A DNA stretch of 64,000 nt. Source: Actinomycetes bacterium. Its GTDB lineage: Bacteria > Actinomycetota > Actinomycetes > Actinomycetales > Micrococcaceae. Both the position numbers and the translations under genes were made by a program. Position 1 is the stretch's first letter. Each line of letters starts with the position of its first letter. The stretch spans positions 47,782 to 111,781 of the forward strand of contig JAFAAV010000060.1 of the NCBI GenBank assembly GCA_023426375.1, in the 5' to 3' direction. Of this stretch, positions 9,409-16,691 are shown piece after piece. Under the pieces are notes generated by a model. It searched no databases. It was not told the DNA's origin and saw nothing but the letters and a program-made list of their open reading frames with translations.

Positions 9409-11361
9409 ATGTCTCAGGACTCAAACGCAACGGAACAGCGGACGTACGCGCCCAGCCAGGAATTCGCCGCCCAGGCGAACGCCACCGCGGACCTGTACAA
9501 GCAGGCGGAGGACCAGGGTGAGGAGTTCTGGGCGAACCAGGCTCGCGACCTGTTGAGCTGGTCCACCCCGTTCAACTCCGTCCTGGACTGGTCCAACCCG
9601 CCATTTGCCAAGTGGTTCGAGGACGGCAAGCTCAACGCCGCCTACAACGCAGTCGACCGTCACGTGGAGGCCGGAAACGGCGACCGCGTGGCCCTGCACT
9701 TCGAGGGTGAACCCGGGGACAGCAAGTCCTACACCTACTCGGAGCTCAAGGACGAGGTCTCCAAGGCCGCCAACGCCATGGAAGCGTTGGGCGTCTCCAA
9801 GGGCGACCGCGTGGCCGTGTACATGCCCATGATCGCGGAAGCCGTCATCACCATGCTGGCCTGCGCCCGCATCGGCGCGATCCACTCCGTGGTCTTCGGT
9901 GGCTTCTCCGCTGACGCCCTGCGCTCTCGCATCGACGACGGCGAGGCCAAGCTCGTGGTCACCGCGGACGGTTCCTACCGCCGCGGCAAGCCCACCCAGC
10001 TCAAGCCTGCCGTGGACGAGGCCCTCTCCAAGGGTGGCGAGAGCGTCAAGCACGTCCTCGTGGTGAAGCGCAACGGCAGCGACGTCCCCTTCGAGAGCGG
10101 CCGTGACGTGTGGTGGCACGAGGCATTGGAGGCCGCGAGCACCGAGCACACGCCCTCCGAGCAGGGCGCGGAAGATCCCCTGTTCATCCTCTACACCTCC
10201 GGCACCACCGGTAAGCCCAAGGGCATCCTGCACACCACCGGCGGCTACCTGACCCAGGCAGCGTTCACTCACAAGAACGTCTTCGACCTCAAGCCCGAGA
10301 CGGACGTGTACTGGTGCACCGCGGACGTCGGGTGGGTTACCGGCCACACCTACATCGCCTACGGTCCGCTGCTCAACGGCGCCACCCAGGTCATCTACGA
10401 GGGCACCCCGGATTCCCCGCACCGCGGCCGCTTCTGGGAGATCGTGCAGAAGTACGGCGTGACCATCCTCTACACCTCCCCCACTGCCATCCGCACCATG
10501 ATGAAGTGGGGCGAGGACATCCCCGCCGAATTCGACCTCAGCACCCTGCGTCTGCTGGGTACCGTGGGCGAGGCCATCAACCCGGAGGCCTGGACCTGGT
10601 TCTACAAGCACATCGGCGGCGGCAAGTGCCCCATCGTGGACACCTGGTGGCAGACCGAGACCGGCGCGATCATGATCTCCCCGCTGCCGGGCGTGACCGA
10701 GGCCAAGCCGGGTTCGGCGCAGATCCCGCTGCCGGGCATCGGCGTGGACGTCGTGGACGACGCCGGCAACTCCCTGCCCAACGAGACCGACGGTTTCCTG
10801 GTGGTCCGCAAGCCGTGGCCGTCCATGCTGCGCACCATCTGGGGCGACGACGATCGCTTCGTCAACACCTACTGGGCCCAGTTCGGCGACAAGTACTTCG
10901 CCGGTGACGGCGCCAAGCGCGACGCCGACGGAGACGTCTGGATCCTGGGTCGCGTGGACGACGTCATGAACGTGTCCGGCCACCGCCTGTCCACCCCGGA
11001 GATCGAGTCCGCATTGGTCTCCCACCCGTCCGTAGCCGAGGCCGCGGTGGTGGGCGCTGCGGACGAGACCACCGGTCAGGCCGTGTTCGCGTTCGTGATT
11101 CTCTCCGACCAAGCGACGTCCGAGGGCCGCGATCAGGCCGAGCTGTCCGAGGAGATCCGCGCTCACGTGGGTAAGGAGATCTCCCCGATCGCCAAGCCCA
11201 AGAAGGTCCTGATCGTTCCGGAGCTGCCCAAGACCCGCTCCGGCAAGATCATGCGCCGTCTCCTCAAGGACGTGGCCGAGGATCGTCCCGTGGGCGACGT
11301 CTCCACGCTCGCGGACCAGACGGTCATGCAGCAGATCGTGGATTCGCTCGGCACCAAGTAG
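9409..11361 (+). CDS. acs: Acetate--CoA ligase (acetyl-CoA synthetase)
   Basis: A 650-residue AMP-forming enzyme that activates acetate to acetyl-CoA; the length matches Acs. The adenylate motif YTSGTTGKPKG lies near residues 261-272. VYWCTADVGWVTGHTY, DTWWQTETGAIM and the hinge/C-terminal region ILGRVDDVMNVSGHRLSTPE are all Acs-specific. The C-terminal PKTRSGKIMRRLLKDVAED contains the lysine that is acetylated in other Acs proteins. The start has a good AAGGAG ribosome binding site. Codon use is strongly C/G-ending, suggesting high expression. A long perfect hairpin follows the stop. Confidence 0.97.
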   Translation: MSQDSNATEQRTYAPSQEFAAQANATADLYKQAEDQGEEFWANQARDLLSWSTPFNSVLDWSNPPFAKWFEDGKLNAAYNAVDRHVEAGNGDRVALHFEGEPGDSKSYTYSELKDEVSKAANAMEALGVSKGDRVAVYMPMIAEAVITMLACARIGAIHSVVFGGFSADALRSRIDDGEAKLVVTADGSYRRGKPTQLKPAVDEALSKGGESVKHVLVVKRNGSDVPFESGRDVWWHEALEAASTEHTPSEQGAEDPLFILYTSGTTGKPKGILHTTGGYLTQAAFTHKNVFDLKPETDVYWCTADVGWVTGHTYIAYGPLLNGATQVIYEGTPDSPHRGRFWEIVQKYGVTILYTSPTAIRTMMKWGEDIPAEFDLSTLRLLGTVGEAINPEAWTWFYKHIGGGKCPIVDTWWQTETGAIMISPLPGVTEAKPGSAQIPLPGIGVDVVDDAGNSLPNETDGFLVVRKPWPSMLRTIWGDDDRFVNTYWAQFGDKYFAGDGAKRDADGDVWILGRVDDVMNVSGHRLSTPEIESALVSHPSVAEAAVVGAADETTGQAVFAFVILSDQATSEGRDQAELSEEIRAHVGKEISPIAKPKKVLIVPELPKTRSGKIMRRLLKDVAEDRPVGDVSTLADQTVMQQIVDSLGTK

Positions 11362-11379
11362 CCGATTGCCTTCACCCAC

Positions 11380-11434
11380 CGACGACGCCGCTCGGTGACC
11401 TTTCGTACGAATCGGTCACCGAGCGGCGTCGTCG
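11380..11434. terminator. Long perfect inverted repeat after acs
   Basis: The left arm (11380-11400, beginning cgacgacgccgctcggtgac) and the right arm (11414-11434) are perfect reverse complements over 21 bp. They enclose a 13-nt loop that itself contains the palindrome ttcgtacgaa. There is no T-run. Its place between the acs stop and the aroQ start suggests termination or mRNA-end stabilisation. Confidence 0.6.
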
Positions 11435-11459
11435 CGTTGAAGTCGTGTTGAATGGGTCC

Positions 11460-11924
11460 ATGAGCAAGCTCCCCATCTTCGTGTTGAACGGCCCCAACTT
11501 GAACACCCTCGGAACGCGCAAACCCGAGATCTACGGGCACACGACCCTCGCGGACGTTGAAGCCAACGTGCGCGCGAAAGCCTCCGAGTACGGGCTGGAC
11601 GTGGTCTTCGAACAGTCCAACTACGAGGGCCAGATCGTGGAGTGGATCCAGCGGGCGCGCACCGAGGCCTGCGGGATCGTGATCAACCCCGCGGCCCTCA
11701 CCCACTATTCGATTGCCGTTCACGACGCCCTGGAAATGTGCGAGATCCCCATCGTGGAAGTCCACATTTCCAATGTGCACCAGCGCGAATCATTCCGCCA
11801 CGTCTCCTTCGTGTCGCCGCAGGCCACGGCAGTGATTGCCGGTGCCGGCGTGCTCGGCTACGAGCTGGGCGTACAGGTCGTGGCCAATGAATTGAACAAG
11901 ACGTCATCGAAGTCGACCAGTTAG
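11460..11924 (+). CDS. aroQ: Type II 3-dehydroquinate dehydratase
   Basis: A 154-residue shikimate-pathway enzyme converting 3-dehydroquinate to 3-dehydroshikimate. It is recognised by FVLNGPNLNTLGTRKPEIYG, which carries the catalytic Tyr and Arg loop, then NPAALTHYSIAVHDAL and VEVHISNVHQRESFRH with the catalytic His. ATG 11460 (MSKLPIFVLNGPN) is preferred over the GTG at 11445 because it gives the family-like N-terminus. The following betaine-binding-type gene begins 8 bp after the stop. Confidence 0.95.
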   Translation: MSKLPIFVLNGPNLNTLGTRKPEIYGHTTLADVEANVRAKASEYGLDVVFEQSNYEGQIVEWIQRARTEACGIVINPAALTHYSIAVHDALEMCEIPIVEVHISNVHQRESFRHVSFVSPQATAVIAGAGVLGYELGVQVVANELNKTSSKSTS

Positions 11925-11932
11925 GACCCTCC

Positions 11933-12757
11933 ATGGCATCCGCTGAACGCCGTTCCTCCGACGCCCTGGTCTACGGGCGCATCGACGAATCCTTCCACCA
12001 GGTGGCTGCCGCGGTGGTGGAAGAAGTCCTGCTGCGCCTGGGCCACGCCGTGGACGTGGTCGAGGGACCGCACCCGGAGATGTACCCGCAGCTGGCGGCC
12101 GGCGAGATGGACCTGTTCGCGGATGCGTGGCTGCCCGGCGGGCACGAGGTCTACTGGGAGCAGGTCAAGGACACCGCGGTGGAAGCAGCGGTGCTCTACG
12201 AGGGCTGCATGTTCTACTGGGCCGTCCCGGCCTACATCCCCGAAGATCTCGTCTCGTCACTCGAGGACCTGGCCAAGCCCGAGGTCGCTCAACGGATGAC
12301 CACGCTCACGGTGCAGGGAACTACTCCGGGGGCGGGTCTGACCATGCGCTCGGAGAAACTCATCGAGTCCTACGGTCTGGCCACGGTCGGTTGGCACCAG
12401 GAGATCGGTGACCTGCAAGCCATCATCGACACCGTGAACCAGCGGATGAACGCCGGAGACTGGTTCGCCACTCCCCTGTGGCAGCCGCAGTACCTCAACG
12501 ACGTGTACGAGCTGCGCCGCCTGGCGGATCCGCTCGGAGCGTTCCCGGAGCCGGATCGCGCGTCGCTCTTGGCGGACCGGCAGAGCTGGGAGAACCTTCC
12601 GGCGGAGACCCGCCGCGTGGTGTCCCGGATCAACTACCCGCTCGAAGCCGTCAATGAAATGGACCGTGCCGTGAACCTCGACGGCAAGGATCCGCTGCAG
12701 GCCGCCCGGGAATGGATGGCGCGCAATCCGGAAACGGTCAACGCCTGGTTCGCCTGA
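11933..12757 (+). CDS. OpuAC-type glycine betaine/quaternary amine binding-like protein, no signal peptide
   Basis: A 274-residue protein with the OpuAC fold pattern: LVYGRIDESFHQVAAAVVEE, then VVEGPHPEMYPQLAAGEMDL and DAWLPGGHEVYW, which in known proteins line the ligand pocket for glycine betaine or choline. Such proteins are normally secreted or lipoproteins partnered with an ABC permease. Here the protein starts directly in the fold (MASAERRSSDALVYG) with no signal peptide or lipobox, and no ABC permease or ATPase gene is adjacent. It is closely coupled to aroQ (8 bp). It may be a cytoplasmic binding or sensing protein, or a retired transporter subunit. The function is therefore open. Confidence 0.75.
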   Translation: MASAERRSSDALVYGRIDESFHQVAAAVVEEVLLRLGHAVDVVEGPHPEMYPQLAAGEMDLFADAWLPGGHEVYWEQVKDTAVEAAVLYEGCMFYWAVPAYIPEDLVSSLEDLAKPEVAQRMTTLTVQGTTPGAGLTMRSEKLIESYGLATVGWHQEIGDLQAIIDTVNQRMNAGDWFATPLWQPQYLNDVYELRRLADPLGAFPEPDRASLLADRQSWENLPAETRRVVSRINYPLEAVNEMDRAVNLDGKDPLQAAREWMARNPETVNAWFA

Positions 12758-13942
12758 TCAGGAGATCACGCATTCCCCGGTGGAGATCGGAGCGGTGGAA
12801 CCGGCGGCGGCTTCCAGAATGTCGGTGACCTGTTCCATGGGGATCGCGTAACCCGCCTCGCCTTCCACGGCCTTGGCGAAGATCACGCCCACCACGTTGC
12901 CGTTGGCGTCCAGCAAGGGTCCACCGGAGTTGCCCTGCTCCACCCGGCCGGCGATCTGAATGATGCTGCGCGAGAGGGTGTCACCGGTGGTCACGTTCTG
13001 AACGGGCGCGAACGCCTCGCCCTGGATCGTGGCCGGACGCACAGTGTATGGACCACCCAACGGGTATCCGGCGAAGGAGACCTGCTGACCACGTTCCACC
13101 GTGTTGCTCAGAGACAGTGGGGCCTCCGGCAGATCAGGGGCGTAGAGCACGGCAAGGTCCGAAGCGTCGTCGTACTGAATGGCGTGCGCCTGGTAAACAC
13201 GGCCATCGCGGGTCTGCACCACGGGCTGGTCCACACCGGCAACCACGTGCGCGTTGGTGACCACCAGCCCGGAGGCCGCCACGAAGCCGGAGCCCGTTTG
13301 GTTCTGCGCGCACTGATCGGCCGTGCCGTAGACCTGCACCACGGACTGGCCCGCGGCCTCCACCGCGTTGGAGTCGGTGGTCTGCTCGGGCTGAGGAGCG
13401 TCCTCGACAGGGAACAGCAGCGAGTCGAGCTGGCGAATGCCCTGCGAACCGCTGACCGCATCACGGGTTTCGGTCATAGCCTCGCGGACGGGTTCAGGCG
13501 TGTACTTCTCAATCGCGCGGAGCACTGAGGAACCTGCAACCTGCTGGGACAGCTGGGGCATGCCCAATTGGCCCACCAGGGAACCGAGCAGCGCGAGAAC
13601 GATCGCAGCCACGGCCACGTTGAGCGCCCCACCGCCGATACGGTCCAACACACCCAAACCTGTCTTTTCGGTAAGACGTGCCAGATAGTTCCCCACGATC
13701 CCGCCGAGAATTTGCCCCAGGACCAGCAATCCCAGAACGGTGACGAGAACAAAGGGGATCCGCAGTTCGGAACCCACCTGCGACGAGATCCACGGACCCG
13801 CCCAGAAGGCGGCCACGGCACCCAGGACGAAACCCACTAGTGAAGCCAGTGATCGGAAGAAACCCCTGGACAACCCAGCGATCAAGTAGCCCACCAGCAC
13901 CATCACCAGGATGATGTCCAGCAGATTGAGGGCCAGGTTCAT
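12758..13942 (-). CDS. MarP-like membrane serine protease (CvpA-trypsin fusion)
   Basis: A 394-residue protein. The N-terminal 120 residues hold about four membrane segments of the CvpA/colicin V production type. A periplasm-facing trypsin-like domain follows, with His in VVTNAHVVAG (about 232), Asp in DASDLAVLYAP (about 262) and Ser in VEQGNSGGPLLD (about 339). This order and spacing match mycobacterial MarP, which is needed for acid and oxidative-stress resistance. Start ATG 13942 has AAGGA upstream and opens directly into the first membrane helix; the frame is open further upstream but without family similarity. It converges on the betaine-binding-like gene with no spacer. Confidence 0.9.
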   Translation of the reverse strand: MNLALNLLDIILVMVLVGYLIAGLSRGFFRSLASLVGFVLGAVAAFWAGPWISSQVGSELRIPFVLVTVLGLLVLGQILGGIVGNYLARLTEKTGLGVLDRIGGGALNVAVAAIVLALLGSLVGQLGMPQLSQQVAGSSVLRAIEKYTPEPVREAMTETRDAVSGSQGIRQLDSLLFPVEDAPQPEQTTDSNAVEAAGQSVVQVYGTADQCAQNQTGSGFVAASGLVVTNAHVVAGVDQPVVQTRDGRVYQAHAIQYDDASDLAVLYAPDLPEAPLSLSNTVERGQQVSFAGYPLGGPYTVRPATIQGEAFAPVQNVTTGDTLSRSIIQIAGRVEQGNSGGPLLDANGNVVGVIFAKAVEGEAGYAIPMEQVTDILEAAAGSTAPISTGECVIS

Positions 13943-14203
13943 GAACGTCCTTCGAGGTCGCGCCGCAGACCGCGGGCGGTAGACAGGCAGTAAACAAGTA
14001 GTTAGTGAGCTTAGGGCCAGGGTCTGAGAAAACCGTGAAACCGAGCCGTGCGTTAGTCTGATCACAGACCGTCACAAACCCGTCACACGCAGCGTTCACA
14101 CTCAGCGCAAGAGCTGGTCAGCCCCGTGAAGTGTGAAACTCGTTACGATGGTGACAAATAGCGCCTTCTGACGGCGCACCCCCAACTGTTGAGGAGAACC
14201 ACC

Positions 14204-14881
14204 TTGGATACCGACGTCCTCCGCCGCGCCCCATTGTTTGCTTCACTGGACGATGAGGCTTTTTCCGCGCTGACCGAGGAGATCACCGAGGTTGACCTCT
14301 CCCGCGGTTCCGCCCTTTTCTACGAAGGCGATCCCGGCGATCAGCTCTACTTCATCATTTCCGGCAAGATCAAGCTCGGCCGCACCGCCAGCGATGGCCG
14401 CGAGAACCTGGTTGCCATCATGGGCCCGGGTGAGATCTTCGGTGAGATGGCCTTGTTCGACCCGAGCCCCCGTTCCACTTCCGCCACCGCTGTGTCCGAA
14501 ACGCGCCTGGCCGGCCTGAAGCACGAGAACCTGCGCAAGGTCATCACCCGCTCCCCCGAGGTCTCCGCCCAGTTGCTGCAGGCCCTGGCCCGTCGCCTGC
14601 GCCGCACCAACGAGAACCTGGCGGACCTGGTCTTCTCGGACGTTCCGGGTCGCGTGGCCAAGGCCCTGCTGGACCTCGCCGACCGCTTCGGCCGCCCCGC
14701 TACGGACGGCATTCTGGTGGCTCACGAGCTCACTCAGGAAGAGCTGGCACAGCTGGTGGGTGCGTCCCGCGAGACCGTGAACAAGGCCCTGGCCGAGTTC
14801 GTGCAGCGGGGCTGGATCCGTCTGGAAGCTCGCGCCGTGGTCATCTTGGACCTGCAGCGCCTCAAGCAGCGCTCGCGCTAG
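14204..14881 (+). CDS. GlxR-type Crp/Fnr family transcriptional regulator
   Basis: A 225-residue cAMP-binding-type regulator resembling corynebacterial GlxR in length and N-terminus (DTDVLRRAPLFASLDDEAF). The cyclic-nucleotide pocket includes GEIFGEMALFDPSPRSTSAT with the phosphate-contacting Arg and Ser/Thr. The C-terminal winged helix carries LTQEELAQLVGASRETVNKA. The start is a TTG at 14204 with GAGGAG 7 bp upstream; homologs begin at the equivalent residue. Probably a global regulator of carbon metabolism. It is divergent from marP with about 260 bp between them that holds the promoters. Confidence 0.88.
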   Translation: MDTDVLRRAPLFASLDDEAFSALTEEITEVDLSRGSALFYEGDPGDQLYFIISGKIKLGRTASDGRENLVAIMGPGEIFGEMALFDPSPRSTSATAVSETRLAGLKHENLRKVITRSPEVSAQLLQALARRLRRTNENLADLVFSDVPGRVAKALLDLADRFGRPATDGILVAHELTQEELAQLVGASRETVNKALAEFVQRGWIRLEARAVVILDLQRLKQRSR

Positions 14882-14921
14882 AACTTCAGCACGGCGGTCG
14901 TTCCTGACGCACCGCCCCGCC

Positions 14922-14961
14922 GACGACGCCGCGGCACCCACCCGGGTGCCGCGGCGTAGTC
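14922..14961. terminator. Bidirectional hairpin between crp-like and nudix genes
   Basis: gacgacgccgcggcaccc (14922-14939) pairs with 14944-14961 over 18 bp with one mismatch and a 4-nt loop. It separates two convergent genes and overlaps the Nudix stop codon by 2 bp. It contains the recurring cgacgacgccgc word also seen after acs and after the BCCT gene. Confidence 0.6.
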
Positions 14962-15886
14962 AGTTGTTCCACACGAGCACCGGGTCCCCGTGACGAATCT
15001 CCAACGACGGGGTCTGAACGGTCATGTCTCGGCGTGCACTGAGAAAAGCGATGGCGGACCCCGCCTGGGCAATCTTCTCCAAGATGATCTGAACGCCCGG
15101 GGTCGCCACCTCGCCCAGATTGAACTCCGGGCTCGAATCGTCCCGCTCGTGGTACCGCTCGGCGAAAAGCTTGGGTACCGCGGTGTCGTGGGGGTTCTCG
15201 AGCAGGGCCCCGGCATCCACCCAGCCCAGCCAGGAGTTCTTGGCGCGGGATTTCAGGGGCGAGCACCTCTGCCCCACCGGAAGCACGGCGGCGAAATATC
15301 TCAGGTCCACTCGCTGATGGACGAAGTCGGAGGTCATCCAGCGTGCCAGCGGACGTAGCAGCTCGGATCTGAAGGCGAACACCCTGTTGGACAGCACCTC
15401 CGCCAAGGAGATGTCCAGGGCAGCCAGGAGTTCACGTGCGAGCATCCAATCCGCCCCGTCCACGTGTTCGGCTACGCCATCGCCTTGGGAACCGGCAAAG
15501 AGAAGTCCGGTCTCCACGAATACTTGGCGGGCAGCAGCAACCACCGCGCGGCGGGCGAGGCCGATGTCCTCCGAACCAAGCTTCTTGGCCCACTCTGTGG
15601 GACGAGGCCCGGACCAGATGAGCGGTTCGTCATCGCTGGGCTCCAGGAGTCCGCCGGGGAAAGAAAGTTGTCCGAAGGACGGACGATCCGGGCGGACCAT
15701 CATGAGTGCTTCCACCCCGTGGTCGCCGTCGCGGACGACCACAACGGAGGCCGCGTGCCTGGGTGCCGAGCCGTGGATTCCCACGCCCCGATCCAACCAG
15801 GCCAACGCGGCCTTCCGGTGTGCCTGCGGAACGTGGAACAGCCGTTCGGAGGCTCCGCGGGCGGTCGATCTAGCTGAACTCGACAA
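14960..15886 (-). CDS. Nudix-like hydrolase with degenerate Nudix box
   Basis: A 308-residue protein similar in layout to NUDT19/RNR-type Nudix proteins: VVVVRDGDHGVEALMMVRPD, FGQLSFPGGLLEPSDDE, then after an insertion AAARQVFVETGLLF. In the canonical box the last part is REXXEEXG; here it reads RQVFVETG, so two metal-ligand glutamates appear replaced. The protein may have altered activity or be a non-enzymatic binder. The start is taken as TTG 15886, overlapping the upstream ridA gene by 17 bp. No better start is visible. Confidence 0.65.
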   Translation of the reverse strand: MSSSARSTARGASERLFHVPQAHRKAALAWLDRGVGIHGSAPRHAASVVVVRDGDHGVEALMMVRPDRPSFGQLSFPGGLLEPSDDEPLIWSGPRPTEWAKKLGSEDIGLARRAVVAAARQVFVETGLLFAGSQGDGVAEHVDGADWMLARELLAALDISLAEVLSNRVFAFRSELLRPLARWMTSDFVHQRVDLRYFAAVLPVGQRCSPLKSRAKNSWLGWVDAGALLENPHDTAVPKLFAERYHERDDSSPEFNLGEVATPGVQIILEKIAQAGSAIAFLSARRDMTVQTPSLEIRHGDPVLVWNN

Positions 15887-16349
15887 TCAGTTCGACCTCC
15901 ACGGGCGAGTTCAGCGGCAGCACGCTCACACCCACTGCCGAACGGGCGTGCTTGCCCTTCTCGCCGAAAATGTCACCCAGGAGGGTGGATGCCCCGTCGA
16001 TCACGCCGGGCTGGCCGTAGAAATCGGGGGCGGACGCTACGAACCCGGTGACCTTCACGACCCGGACCACTCGGTCCAGGTCCTCGATCTGAGCCTTTAC
16101 CGCAGCGACCGCATTGAGCGCGGAGCGGGCGGCCAATTCCTTGGCGCGTTCCGGGCTGACGTGGTTGTCACCCTCGGTCTCGCTCACCACCCCCTGGGCG
16201 GGCAGGGCACCGTCGATGAACGGTAGCTGACCCGCGGTGTACACGTACTTGCCGGAGACCGCCGCCGGTGCGTAGGCGGCCACGGGCGCGGCAACCTCGG
16301 GCAGGGTGAGGCCTAGTTCTTCGATACGTTCGTCAATCGAGCTGCTCAT
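15870..16349 (-). CDS. RidA family enamine/imine deaminase
   Basis: A 159-residue Rid-family protein. PVAAYAPAAVSGKYVYTAGQ and LPFIDGALPAQGVV form the start of the fold, and later residues (VVRVVKVTGFVASAPDFYGQ, SAVGVSVLPLNSPVEVELIV) follow the long-form RidA pattern. RidA proteins hydrolyse reactive enamine intermediates from PLP enzymes. The canonical Arg is not in the usual place and the C-terminal motif ends with VEVELIVEFS, as in the YjgH/Rid-like long branch. Start ATG 16349 is preferred; the frame is open upstream. Confidence 0.82.
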   Translation of the reverse strand: MSSSIDERIEELGLTLPEVAAPVAAYAPAAVSGKYVYTAGQLPFIDGALPAQGVVSETEGDNHVSPERAKELAARSALNAVAAVKAQIEDLDRVVRVVKVTGFVASAPDFYGQPGVIDGASTLLGDIFGEKGKHARSAVGVSVLPLNSPVEVELIVEFS

Positions 16350-16380
16350 AGTTCTTGCTGGCCCTTTCGCTGCAGGTCGA

Positions 16381-16575
16381 TCAGTTCTTGGGTCGCTTGA
16401 AATAGGCGATGGGGTTGGTCTGGACCGGGGCGTTGACGTTGCCTGCCGGCACATCGGCGGCCTGGGTGCCCGGCAGAACGGTCACCAGCTCCCAGCCGTC
16501 ATCACCCCAGTTGTCGAGGATCTGCTTAGTAGCGTGAATCATGAGCGGAACGGTTGCATACTCCCAAGTGGTCAT
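16381..16575 (-). CDS. Small DUF4177-like protein
   Basis: A 64-residue protein beginning MTTWEYATVPLMIHATKQIL and including DNWGDDGWELVTVLPG, the WE(Y)..L.....GWEL(V) pattern of DUF4177-like proteins. It sits 31 bp upstream of ridA in the same direction, an arrangement I recognise from other actinobacteria. Function is unknown. It is divergent from the class A PBP gene; the 116 bp between starts must hold both promoters. Confidence 0.7.
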   Translation of the reverse strand: MTTWEYATVPLMIHATKQILDNWGDDGWELVTVLPGTQAADVPAGNVNAPVQTNPIAYFKRPKN

Positions 16576-16691
16576 GATCACCACCCTAGTGCCAGCTCCC
16601 GGCCGTGTCCGTTCAAAGTTTGCTGACGAACCACTGTGACAGTGCTCTCTGGTGCACACTTGCTCCCAGTCACGGCTTGTACACTGGCGCA

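Noticed and set aside
9421..11379. 652-codon open frame antisense to acs
   Set aside because: Its translation is Gly/Val/His/Leu-rich with no domain. It arises because the opposite strand of a GC-rich, highly biased gene seldom has stops. The plus-strand Acs is complete.
13943..14203. Clear GlxR site in the marP / crp-like intergenic region
   Set aside because: Several GTCAC and GTGTGA words occur, but none forms a full TGTGA-N6-TCACA palindrome.
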